Origin: Rhodopirellula sp.
GTDB taxonomy: Bacteria; Planctomycetota; Planctomycetia; Pirellulales; Thermoguttaceae
Assembly (NCBI GenBank): GCA_012728855.1
Contig: JAAYEH010000101.1
Coordinates: 62,001-126,000 of the forward strand
DNA length: 64,000 nucleotides
Reading direction: 5' to 3'
The notes below the pieces were generated by a model. The model did no database searches. It worked only from the letters and a program-made list of their open reading frames with translations, and was not told where the DNA came from. The first letter of the stretch is position 1; each line of letters starts with the position of its first letter. The position numbers were made by a program, and so were the translations under genes. This document shows, piece after piece, positions 8,879 to 17,248 of the stretch.

Positions 8879-11062
8879 ATGAACCGTACGACGTATGTTT
8901 TCTCGTTGTCCCTCGCGTTTCTGTGCCTACCGGCCGTTGCCGATGAGCCAAACCACCGCCTGTTCGATCCCGCCAGGGCGATGGACGAAGCGGAAGCGAC
9001 GCCCGATGCGAAAATCGAGCGGCGAGGTTCTGCATGGCGGGTCCACGTGGGTCGCAGTGCCGATCGGCCGGGCATCACCTTCCGGCCATCCGCCGGGGCC
9101 TGGGATGTGACGGGGCTCGGCTACGTCGAGGCGCGAGTAAAGAATGTCGGCAGTCGCACGCTGAACGTGCATCTCGCGCTGGACAACCCCGGATCGGATC
9201 GAACCGAGCGAAAAGGCTGCTCGATCGGTTCGACGACCGTTCTGCCCGGCAAGGAGGAGATGGTGAAAACCGTGATTGCCGCCCAACCGCCCAAGAGTCT
9301 TGAGGCGGCGTTGCGCGGAATGCGGGGCACACCCGGCGGCTTCCAGACTCGCCGGGGGTACGGAATCGATCCAAGCAATGTCGTCGGTATTTCGGTCTAC
9401 GTCTACCAGCCGGGCGCCGAGTACGGCTACGAGGTCTCGGACTTCGCGGCGGGCGGGGCTCCGGCGTTTCCGCTGCCAGAGGATCTCGCGGAACTGTTCC
9501 CGATGATCGACCGCTTCGGGCAGTACCTGCACGAGGACTGGCCCGGCAAGGTCCGCTCTGAGGCCGATCTGGCCGCGCACCGCGATCAAGAATCAGGCGA
9601 CCTGGCCGCGCACCTCGGCCCTAAGGGCTGGAATAAGTATGGCGGTTGGCTCGACGGCCCCAAACTGGAAGCGACCGGCCGTTTTCGCGTGACCCAATGG
9701 CGCGACAAGTGGTGGCTGGTCGATCCCGAGGGCTGCCTCTTCTGGTCGCACGGCCTGGTCCGCGTCACGTGGTCGTGCGGCTACACGCCGATCAGCGGCC
9801 GTTCGCACCTCTTTGCCGATCTGCCTCCGCACGATTCACCTTTCGGTCCGTTCTACGGCCGCAGCACATGGGCCATCGCGGGGCTCTACGAGCGCGGCGC
9901 CGAGACTTTCAACTTTTCCGGCGCTAACCTCCTGCGAAAGTACGGTCCGGGCTGGCAGGAGACGTTCACCGACATCACCCATCGCCGCATGCGAAGCTGG
10001 GGGCTCAATACCCTGGCCAACTGCTCGCAACCGGCCATCTACCTGGCGCGGAGAACGCCGTACACGGCGACGGTCTATAGTCTCGACTCGCCCCCCGAGG
10101 ACACTCCCGGCAATACCGGGTACGTGGCGACGATCCACGACGACAGCCGTGTGATCGAAGCTGCCGGCGGCGGCTGGGGCAATTTTCCCGACGTCTTCGA
10201 CCCCAGCTTCCAAGCGACACTGCTGGGAGAGGTTGCCCAGCACAAGGGCAAGTCGGTCGGCGATCCCTGGTGCTTAGGCTACTTCCTCGGCAACGAACTC
10301 ACCTGGGGCCACGACGAAACCTGGCTCGCCTCGGCGGTGCTGCAATCGCCGGCCGATCAACCGGCCAAACAAGTGCTGATCGGCGACTTGAAGAAGAAGT
10401 ACGAGAAGATTGACCAACTCAACGCCGCATGGGGCGCCGACTACGCCTCGTGGGACTCGCTGCTGCAATCCACCGCGCCGCCCGCCGCCGATGGTGCCCG
10501 CGCCGATCTGACCGCCTTTCTCGACAAAGCGGCCGACGCCTATTTCCGGCAGTGCCGCGAGGCGGTCAAGCAGATCGACCCCGACGGGCTCTACCTCGGC
10601 TGCCGTTTCGCCGGCTGGGCGAACTCGCGGATCTTCCTTGCCGCCGCCCGCTACTCCGACATCATCAGCGTGAACCGCTACGCCGAGAGCCTGGCGGATC
10701 TCCGTTTGCCCGGCGACCTCGACAAGCCGGTGGTGATCGGCGAGTTTCACTTCGGCGCGCTCGACCGCGGCAAGTTTCACGCCAGCCTCCGCCCGGTGGC
10801 CGACCAAGAGGCCCGCGGGGCGGCCTACGAGAAATACGTTCGCAGCGCACTGGAGAATCCGCTGGTCGTCGGAACCCACTGGCACCAGTACGGCGACCAG
10901 GCCACCACGGGCCGCGACGACGGCGAAAACTTCCAGAACGGCTTTATCGATGTCTGCGACACGCCCTACGCGGAAACCATCGCAGCCTGCCGACGAATCG
11001 GCTATTCTCTGTATCAGGTGCGTGCCGGACGGAACGACCCTCCGCGGGGTTCGGGGCAGTAA
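8879..11062 (+). CDS. Secreted GH50/agarase-like glycoside hydrolase
   Basis: 727 residues with a signal peptide (1-21, ending AVADE). Residues about 25-195 form a beta-sandwich, carbohydrate-binding-like domain; about 245-715 resemble a clan GH-A TIM barrel. The motif WWLVDPEGCLFWSHG (278-292) is characteristic of agarase-like enzymes. Candidate acid/base is E473 in YFLGNELTWG, and candidate nucleophile is E622 in PVVIGEFHFG, matching the strand-4 and strand-7 glutamates of GH-A enzymes. It probably cleaves beta-linked galactan or a related glycan. It pairs with the preceding beta-helix protein. Family assignment is by motif only, so GH50 itself is likely but not certain. Confidence 0.8.
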   Translation: MNRTTYVFSLSLAFLCLPAVADEPNHRLFDPARAMDEAEATPDAKIERRGSAWRVHVGRSADRPGITFRPSAGAWDVTGLGYVEARVKNVGSRTLNVHLALDNPGSDRTERKGCSIGSTTVLPGKEEMVKTVIAAQPPKSLEAALRGMRGTPGGFQTRRGYGIDPSNVVGISVYVYQPGAEYGYEVSDFAAGGAPAFPLPEDLAELFPMIDRFGQYLHEDWPGKVRSEADLAAHRDQESGDLAAHLGPKGWNKYGGWLDGPKLEATGRFRVTQWRDKWWLVDPEGCLFWSHGLVRVTWSCGYTPISGRSHLFADLPPHDSPFGPFYGRSTWAIAGLYERGAETFNFSGANLLRKYGPGWQETFTDITHRRMRSWGLNTLANCSQPAIYLARRTPYTATVYSLDSPPEDTPGNTGYVATIHDDSRVIEAAGGGWGNFPDVFDPSFQATLLGEVAQHKGKSVGDPWCLGYFLGNELTWGHDETWLASAVLQSPADQPAKQVLIGDLKKKYEKIDQLNAAWGADYASWDSLLQSTAPPAADGARADLTAFLDKAADAYFRQCREAVKQIDPDGLYLGCRFAGWANSRIFLAAARYSDIISVNRYAESLADLRLPGDLDKPVVIGEFHFGALDRGKFHASLRPVADQEARGAAYEKYVRSALENPLVVGTHWHQYGDQATTGRDDGENFQNGFIDVCDTPYAETIAACRRIGYSLYQVRAGRNDPPRGSGQ

Positions 11063-11186
11063 AGCCCGGATTGAATTTGCGCGATCCGGGTGATACGATC
11101 GAGTAGGGTCTGAGAGGCTTCGGCCAATCGGCACCTCACCTCGTCGGCAAGCGGCGACTCGTGTTCAGACGCATCAGGAGGCTGAT

Positions 11187-11810
11187 ATGACAACGGCTTT
11201 CGATAGTCACATACCCTTATGCGATTTGCCGGCAGCGATACCCTCCGTGCCGATTTTCCGGCTTTCGGTCGAGCGGTATGAGGCAATGGGCCGGCAGGGG
11301 ATTTTGCGGCCGGAGGATCGTGTCGAGTTGCTGGAAGGCTGGTTGGTGCCAAAGATGACCAAGAATCCTCCGCACGTCCTAGCGACCAAGCTGGTCTCCA
11401 AGGCGCTTGACCGATTACTGCCGCCGGATTGGCATTCAAGAGCGCAAGATCCAGTTCGGCTGGTTGCGAGTGTTCCCGAGCCGGACGTGGTGATCGCACG
11501 CGGGGCGGAACGGGATTACCGCGACCGGCACCCCAGCGCAAACGAGGTTTCGATCGTCGTGGAAGTGGCGGATTCGAGTTTGTCGGAAGATCGGACTCTG
11601 AAAAAGCGGATTTATGCCTCTGCCGGCATACCTGTCTACTGGATCCTGAACCTTCTCGACAACCGACTTGAAGTCCACACCGACCCGACCGGGCCGGCCG
11701 AAGCGCCCGAATATCGGAAGCGGCAAGATTTCGGTCAGGAGGACGAAGTACCCGTCATGCTGGATGCCCGGGAGGTGGGCCGATTGACGGTGCGGGATCT
11801 GCTGCCGTAG
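11187..11810 (+). CDS. Uma2 family (DUF820) putative endonuclease
   Basis: 207 residues. The sequence has the usual order of this PD-(D/E)XK-fold family: an N-terminal FRLSVERYEAMGRQGIL segment, VELLEGWLVPKMTKNPPH, EPDVVIARG (aspartate of the core) and VVEVADSSLSEDRTLKKRIYA (E...K core with the family helix), then the IPVYWILNLLDNRLEVH strand. The biological role of Uma2 proteins is unknown; they are numerous in planctomycetes and cyanobacteria and often sit near toxin-antitoxin-like genes, as here. It interrupts the carbohydrate genes and is probably an accessory insertion. Confidence 0.88.
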   Translation: MTTAFDSHIPLCDLPAAIPSVPIFRLSVERYEAMGRQGILRPEDRVELLEGWLVPKMTKNPPHVLATKLVSKALDRLLPPDWHSRAQDPVRLVASVPEPDVVIARGAERDYRDRHPSANEVSIVVEVADSSLSEDRTLKKRIYASAGIPVYWILNLLDNRLEVHTDPTGPAEAPEYRKRQDFGQEDEVPVMLDAREVGRLTVRDLLP

Positions 11811-12027
11811 AATCGCGAGGGCACGGCGCCGACCGCAAGACCGGAGGTTTGCTGCCATGATCGCGGCGACCCGAAACGGGGTCATGATAGTATGGCCGAG
11901 CAACCGTTTCGGTCCAAGGAAGCAACAGCTTGATTCTCTCGGAGCGGCGGAAGACAATGAGGAAATCGACCTTCGTAGACGCCGAACAACCATGCTCCAG
12001 AAAGGGACCGCACAAAGGAGGGTCGTG

Positions 12028-12216
12028 ATGGACGTGACGGTTCAATTGCCGGATGAGATTGTCCAACAGCTTGGAGGCGTCGCCACTATGCCGCGGCAAC
12101 TCCTGGAAGCTTTTGCCCTTGAGAGATATCGTGCGGAAAGGCTGACTCGCCACCAAGTGAGTCAACTCCTCGGCCCGGACTACTGGCAGACCGACGAGTT
12201 TTTGGCTGAACATTAA
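12028..12216 (+). CDS. UPF0175 family antitoxin-like protein, probably shortened
   Basis: Small protein starting MDVTVQLPDEIVQQL with the helix-rich core LLEAFALERYRAERLTRHQVSQLLG and the end YWQTDEFLAEH. UPF0175 proteins are predicted DNA-binding antitoxins usually followed by a PIN-like DUF3368 toxin. The start at 12028 has GGAGG 6-7 bases upstream. The frame ends with TAA at 12214, but the codons right after it read AKQPYTLADFELDQLSLDRL, which looks like the normal C-terminal tail of the family, so the stop seems premature. No toxin gene follows. The 62-residue product may still fold. Confidence 0.75.
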   Translation: MDVTVQLPDEIVQQLGGVATMPRQLLEAFALERYRAERLTRHQVSQLLGPDYWQTDEFLAEH

Positions 12217-12310
12217 GCGAAGCAACCCTACACACTCGCAGACTTTGAATTGGATCAACTCTCGCTCGACAGGTTGCGAGTGAAACGGGGGGAGAAGTCA
12301 GGAGTCGATC

Positions 12311-13822
12311 ATGGACAGGCGAGCATTCTTGAAAACCGGCGCCAAGGCCACTGTCACCGGCGCCGCCATTTCCCTCTCCTATGGCACGATCCAAGCAGCG
12401 GACGCGCCCGCGGCAAAGTCTGCCGCTGCATCCCAATCGCCGGCGGTTCTCGCGAGCTTCACGGCGGACGACCACCGGCGGCGTCTGGCGAATGTCGGCG
12501 TTTGCACGCGGAAGATCCGAAAATGCATGCGAAAGCACCTGATTACCAACTATCTCCCCGCGCAATGCGTCTACAACCTGGGCGAGTATCCCAGCCGCCA
12601 GCCGTGGGAGCCGGGAGAATACGATGAGCAGGAACTGGATCGGTTGAAGGACCACGGAGTTCAATTGATCCATGTGATGGACGAATGGAACGATCGATAC
12701 GGGCTCTTCGGACGCAATAAGCTGACCGCGGTCAATCCGGAGGGATTTCGCCGTTTCGTGACGATGGTCCACAGTCGCGGCATGAAGATCCTTGCCTACG
12801 CGTCGAGTGGGTATTTCGCCGGGCACGACCCGGACTATCGCACCGAGTGGTCGCGGCCCGGCGATGCCATCGGCGGCTGGTGGGATTTGCCGCGCTGCTC
12901 GCCGGCCAGTCCCGGTTGGCGGGCCTATTTCCTGCCCCGCATGTTGCAGATCCTTGAAGATTACGAACTCGACGGCCTCTATAACGACTGGGGATATGTT
13001 CCCAACGCCGGGAAACGAATTAATCAGCCCGCCCCGGACGAGATCGTCGCATTCGAGGAAACGCCTCAGTACGACGGCGCGGTGACCGATCTGTTGTATC
13101 TCATCTACTCGGAAGTAAACCGCCGCGGCGGCATCTACAAGATGCACGCCGATCGCGCCAACGAACCTCAGACGGGCGGGCTGAAGGTCTACGATTATCT
13201 CTGGGTGGGAGAGAACGTCGAAAACGCCGACGGTTTGCGGGAAGCGACTAAGAACCACACACCCTATGTCGTTCCCTGCATCCAAGGGACCGCGGCCAGG
13301 CTCGAGGGCGAGAGCGAACACTTCTTGCACTCGATTCCCTACATGCAGTTCCCGTTGCTGCAGGGCGGCCGGCCGCTTACCGGAGAACGGGCTGTGATTC
13401 CCATTCCGCGTTTGCCGGGAGTACAAGAAAACGGCTTCTACCGATCGGCGTGGAAATACTACCAGGAGCATCCCGACGGTCCCTATATCTACGGCGGTTG
13501 GGATCCGATTCCACCCAACCCCGAAACGCGACCGGCCCACGCCCGCTGGCTCAAGCAGTACCTGCCGATGGCGGAAGACGGCACGTGGGCGTATCTGGAG
13601 ATCGCCGACTCGGACCTCTTCGCCCGACCTCTGCCGGCAGAATGCGTGGCTTCGGCGTTCGCCAATCGCGACCTCTACCTGGTCTTGGCAAACTACGGCC
13701 AATCCGCCGTCCAGATCGAGACGGCCGACGCGTATGTTCCCACGGAAGACCTCGCGGCCGCGCCCGCGAAACAATGGCAGCTTCCCAAACGGTCGCTGCG
13801 GATTCTGCGCTATTCCGCATGA
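12311..13822 (+). CDS. Tat-exported TIM-barrel-like protein, possible glycoside hydrolase
   Basis: 503 residues beginning MDRRAFLKTGAKATVTGAAIS, a clear twin-arginine signal. The body has alternating strand-helix features of a glycosidase barrel: HGVQLIHVMDEWNDRYG (about 115-130), GMKILAYASSGYFAG (about 157-171), DLPRCSPASPGWRAYFLPRM (about 194-213) and DYELDGLYNDWGYVPN (about 218-233), where the aspartates resemble a barrel active site. The C-terminal 80 residues look like a beta domain (RDLYLVLANYG). It resembles alpha-amylase or alpha-galactosidase-like families only loosely, and I cannot name a family. Its place among beta-helix and GH50-like genes supports a role in glycan breakdown. Confidence 0.65.
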   Translation: MDRRAFLKTGAKATVTGAAISLSYGTIQAADAPAAKSAAASQSPAVLASFTADDHRRRLANVGVCTRKIRKCMRKHLITNYLPAQCVYNLGEYPSRQPWEPGEYDEQELDRLKDHGVQLIHVMDEWNDRYGLFGRNKLTAVNPEGFRRFVTMVHSRGMKILAYASSGYFAGHDPDYRTEWSRPGDAIGGWWDLPRCSPASPGWRAYFLPRMLQILEDYELDGLYNDWGYVPNAGKRINQPAPDEIVAFEETPQYDGAVTDLLYLIYSEVNRRGGIYKMHADRANEPQTGGLKVYDYLWVGENVENADGLREATKNHTPYVVPCIQGTAARLEGESEHFLHSIPYMQFPLLQGGRPLTGERAVIPIPRLPGVQENGFYRSAWKYYQEHPDGPYIYGGWDPIPPNPETRPAHARWLKQYLPMAEDGTWAYLEIADSDLFARPLPAECVASAFANRDLYLVLANYGQSAVQIETADAYVPTEDLAAAPAKQWQLPKRSLRILRYSA

Positions 13823-13945
13823 GGGCTGTTGTCAGAGTCTCTGGTTGTAGCTCAAACGGCACATGTGGCAACCCGGGAAACGGAACCGGCTCTGCCATGC
13901 ATGGAGATTCTGGGAACGGAGACGCGTGGTTGAAGCAGGCTGCGC

Positions 13946-16729
13946 ATGAAAAGTCAGAACCAAGAACTGGGCCAAGTCATGACATATCTTATGAACTGTG
14001 TGTTTGAGAAGGCGATCAGGGTTTTCCGAGCGTCCGCCTGGATCGCGGCCCTGGCGATTGTCTGCGGCTCGGTTGCCGCCGCCGACCGGGTCGGCGTCGG
14101 CCAGGCCGACTTCTGGGTCGCGCCCAACGGCAGCGATGCTAATCCCGGAACGGAAAAACAGCCTTTTGCCACCCTTGACCGCGCCCGCGACGCCGTCCGC
14201 GAGTTGCACAAGGCGAAACCAGATCGCGACGTGCTCGTGTTGCTTCTCGGCGGCACGTACCGCGTCGAGCGGCCCATCCTGTTCGCGCCGGAGGATTCGG
14301 CGCCGGAAGGCGGAACCGTCACGTACGCAGCTTGCGCCGGCCACAAGCCCGTGATCAGCGGGGGCCGACCGATTACCGGTTTTCAGCCCGGCGCGGATGG
14401 CGTGTGGACGGCTAACGTGCCCGGGATCAACGGCGGCAAGTGGCACTTCGAGCAGCTCTACGTCAACGGTCGCAGGGCTGTCCGGGCGCGGACTCCCAAC
14501 CAGTTCTACTTCTTCATGAACGGGACTCGCGCAGCGGGTTTCGACCCGGCCACCGGCAAGACCGGCAAGTTGGACGACCACATGTTCTTTGCTAATCCGG
14601 AAGAGATCAAGCCGCTGACCGCCTTGCCGCTCGACAGCCTCCGCAACGTGGTCGTGGCCTCCTACCATTGCTGGAATATCTCGCGCCAACCGGTGGCTTC
14701 CGTCGACCCGGAAAACAACGCCGTATTCCTTGCCGGATCCTGCGGCGTTCCGTTTTTTGTCTGGACGCAGAACGAGCGTTACTATCTCGATAACTATCGC
14801 GACGCCCTGGACGCGCCGGGCGAGTGGTTCCTGGACCGCGACGGCGCCCTGCACTATAAGCCGTTGCCGGGTGAAGACATGCGATCAGCCGAGGTTGTGG
14901 CGCCGGTGACCGATACCCTGGTCGGCTTCTCCGGCGCCGGAACAGATCGGCCCGTCGCGAACATCACCCTGCGCGGCCTGCGGTTTGCCCACGCGGGATA
15001 CCTGTTGCCCCCGCAAGGACAGACGTCGCCCCAAGCTGCTTGCCAGATTCCGGCAGCCATCATGGCGGATTACGCCCGCAACATTGTCTTCGAAGACTGC
15101 GAAGTCGAACACACCGGCACCTATGCTTTCTGGTTCCGCGACGGATGCCGCCATTGCTCCGTCCGGCGCTGCTTTCTCAACGACCTCGGGGCCGGCGCGA
15201 TTCGTATCGGGCAGACGGCCAAGGCCCCGCAACCGGCAGAGATCACCAGCCACATCCGCATCGACAACAACATCATCCGCAACGGCGGGCACGTCTGGCC
15301 GGATGCCGTGGGCGTCCTCATCGGCCACAGCGGCGACAATCAGGTTACGCACAACGACATTGCCGATCTCCGCTACTCGGGCGTCTCGGTCGGATGGAGA
15401 TGGGGCTACGGCGAGGTTCCTTCGGTACGCAATGAGATCGCCTTCAACCATATCCACCATCTTGGCCGCGACGTGCTGACCGATATGGGCGGCATCTACA
15501 CGCTGGGGGAGGCGCCGGGCACCGTTCTGCGGCACAACGTGATCCACGATCTCCAGACCCAGAACGGCGGGGGACTGCACGGCCTCTACAACGACAACAG
15601 CAGTTCCCACACCCTTCTGGAAAACAACCTCGTTTACAACGTTCCCGACGGCTTCGCCTACCAGCTCACCAGCGGCAAGGCGAACACGCTGCGCAACAAT
15701 ATCTTCGTTACCGAGAAGGGCGGTCAGTTCAGCCTGGCGTTCTACTACGAGAAGGAAGAGCACCTCGCCGTCGCGCTGGAGAGAAACATCATTTGCGGCA
15801 CCGGGGGCAGGCTTTTCATTGGCAGAGAGATCCGCAACCGGGCGGCCTTCCGCGACAATCTCTATTGGGAGCCCTCGGGGGAACCGATCAGTTTCGCAGG
15901 CCTGACTTTTGCCGAGTGGCAGGAGAAGGGGAGAGACGCGGGATCGGTGATTGCCGACCCCAAGTTCGTCGATCCCACCCAGGGAGACTTTCGTCTGAAG
16001 TCAGACTCGCCCGCGCTCGCGCTGGGATTCGTTCCGTTCGACTCGACCCAAGCCGGGGTCTATGGCGACGAAGAATGGATCCAGAAAGCAAAAGAGATCC
16101 GCTACGCGCCGTGGGAACGCATGCCGCCGGGGCCGCCGATCACGCTGTCCGACGACTTCGAGGCGACATCGCTCGGGGAACCGCCTGCGCTGGCCCACGT
16201 GGATGTGGAAAACAAGGGCGATTCGATCGGCGTCACGGAGGAGACGGCCGCCGGCGGTCGGCGGTCGCTGAAAATCACCGACGCGTCCGGCTTGAAGTAT
16301 GCCTTTAATCCGCACTTCTACTACTCGCCACGCCAGCACCGCGGCGTTACCACACTGGCCTTCGATATCCGAATGGAACCAGCGGCGAAGCTGTGCTGTG
16401 AGTGGCGTCAATATCCCGGTAAGCCGTATTACCATACCGGACCCAGCATCGTGCTGAGCGACGGGCAGTTGATCGCCGCCGGCTGCCCGCCGCTGAGCGT
16501 GCCTGTCGGCAAGTGGTATCACATCGAGATGTCGGCGGCCCAGGGCGACCGGGCCGACGGTACCTGGCAACTCACGGTGGCCGTGCCCGGCGAAGAGCCG
16601 AAGCGGTTCGACTTGAAAACCGCCAGCCCCGAGGTCAGAGCCACCACCTGGCTCGGGTTTGTGAGCATCGGGCCGCCGGGCGCGGTTTTCTATCTCGACA
16701 ATCTCCGCTTGAGCAATTCGAGCGACTGA
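13946..16729 (+). CDS. Secreted beta-helix protein with C-terminal lectin-like domain
   Basis: Up to 927 residues; in-frame ATGs at 13979 and 13991 are equally possible starts, because the signal peptide core (AWIAALAIVCGSVAAA) lies after them. FWVAPNGSDANPGTEKQPFATLDRARDAV is the canonical opening of right-handed parallel beta-helix enzymes. Many beta-helix rungs follow (RIDNNIIRNGGHVWPDAVG, NEIAFNHIHHLGRDVLTDMGGIY, LLENNLVYNVPDG). DPTQGDFRLKSDSPALALGF closes the helix near residue 690. From about 730 to the end is a jelly-roll domain (DDFEATSLGEPPA... YLDNLRLSNSS), probably binding carbohydrate. It ends the polysaccharide neighbourhood; the cleaved linkage is unknown. Confidence 0.8.
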   Translation: MKSQNQELGQVMTYLMNCVFEKAIRVFRASAWIAALAIVCGSVAAADRVGVGQADFWVAPNGSDANPGTEKQPFATLDRARDAVRELHKAKPDRDVLVLLLGGTYRVERPILFAPEDSAPEGGTVTYAACAGHKPVISGGRPITGFQPGADGVWTANVPGINGGKWHFEQLYVNGRRAVRARTPNQFYFFMNGTRAAGFDPATGKTGKLDDHMFFANPEEIKPLTALPLDSLRNVVVASYHCWNISRQPVASVDPENNAVFLAGSCGVPFFVWTQNERYYLDNYRDALDAPGEWFLDRDGALHYKPLPGEDMRSAEVVAPVTDTLVGFSGAGTDRPVANITLRGLRFAHAGYLLPPQGQTSPQAACQIPAAIMADYARNIVFEDCEVEHTGTYAFWFRDGCRHCSVRRCFLNDLGAGAIRIGQTAKAPQPAEITSHIRIDNNIIRNGGHVWPDAVGVLIGHSGDNQVTHNDIADLRYSGVSVGWRWGYGEVPSVRNEIAFNHIHHLGRDVLTDMGGIYTLGEAPGTVLRHNVIHDLQTQNGGGLHGLYNDNSSSHTLLENNLVYNVPDGFAYQLTSGKANTLRNNIFVTEKGGQFSLAFYYEKEEHLAVALERNIICGTGGRLFIGREIRNRAAFRDNLYWEPSGEPISFAGLTFAEWQEKGRDAGSVIADPKFVDPTQGDFRLKSDSPALALGFVPFDSTQAGVYGDEEWIQKAKEIRYAPWERMPPGPPITLSDDFEATSLGEPPALAHVDVENKGDSIGVTEETAAGGRRSLKITDASGLKYAFNPHFYYSPRQHRGVTTLAFDIRMEPAAKLCCEWRQYPGKPYYHTGPSIVLSDGQLIAAGCPPLSVPVGKWYHIEMSAAQGDRADGTWQLTVAVPGEEPKRFDLKTASPEVRATTWLGFVSIGPPGAVFYLDNLRLSNSSD

Positions 16730-17248
16730 GCGCTGAACGAAAGCTGAGACAGCGCGATGCAGCGGTAGGTGCAACCGATATCTCAAAAAAACATCCAACC
16801 TCCACCACAGAGGTATTGACGGCCACGGGGGTGCCAACCCCATACTAAACGGCCGTCAGCGCCCGGGATGAATTGGGACGCATCGGACGGCACCTATCCC
16901 GAGTCTCACCCCTATCGATTCATTTCGACCCCGGCGGGTTCGAAGATTGGACGAGGCGCCTGTGTCCGTATGGTCGGCATGCCTCTGTTTTGTGGCGGTG
17001 CGGAGCGAAATGGGAGGTTTCGCTCTGCCGTCGGCACTTCGGGTTCCGCTTCATTCTCGATTGCGCGAACTGCCCGCCGTCTTTCGGCAGGAGTCTCCCG
17101 TTTACGTCGTTTATAGAACGCGACCTTCGCGGATAAACCGTGGGCAAGTACCATTGGTCACCGGACTTATGCCTGGAGAACCTCCGGGCAAGGCGCGAGC
17201 GCATTTCTGAGTCGGATGAACCAACAAAAACAACCGGGAGGGATTGAA
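16730..17248. other. Intergenic region before subtilase
   Basis: About 520 bases. A short palindrome, TGACGGCC ... GGCCGTCA, frames 16816-16859 with an inner GGGGT...AACCCC pair, and may end the beta-helix transcript. A cysteine-rich open frame at 16873-17136 has no ribosome-binding site or recognisable motif. I see no supported gene. Confidence 0.5.

Noticed and set aside
12086..13774. 562-residue open frame on the minus strand
   Set aside because: Antisense to the Tat-exported barrel protein, no domain, no ribosome-binding site.
16925..16950. TTCGA-type T-loop suggestive of a tRNA near 16935
   Set aside because: No acceptor stem, D-loop or anticodon arm can be drawn around it.
16873..17136. 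Cysteine-rich 87-residue open frame
   Set aside because: No ribosome-binding site, no clear motif and a promoter-like GC-rich context; likely accidental.
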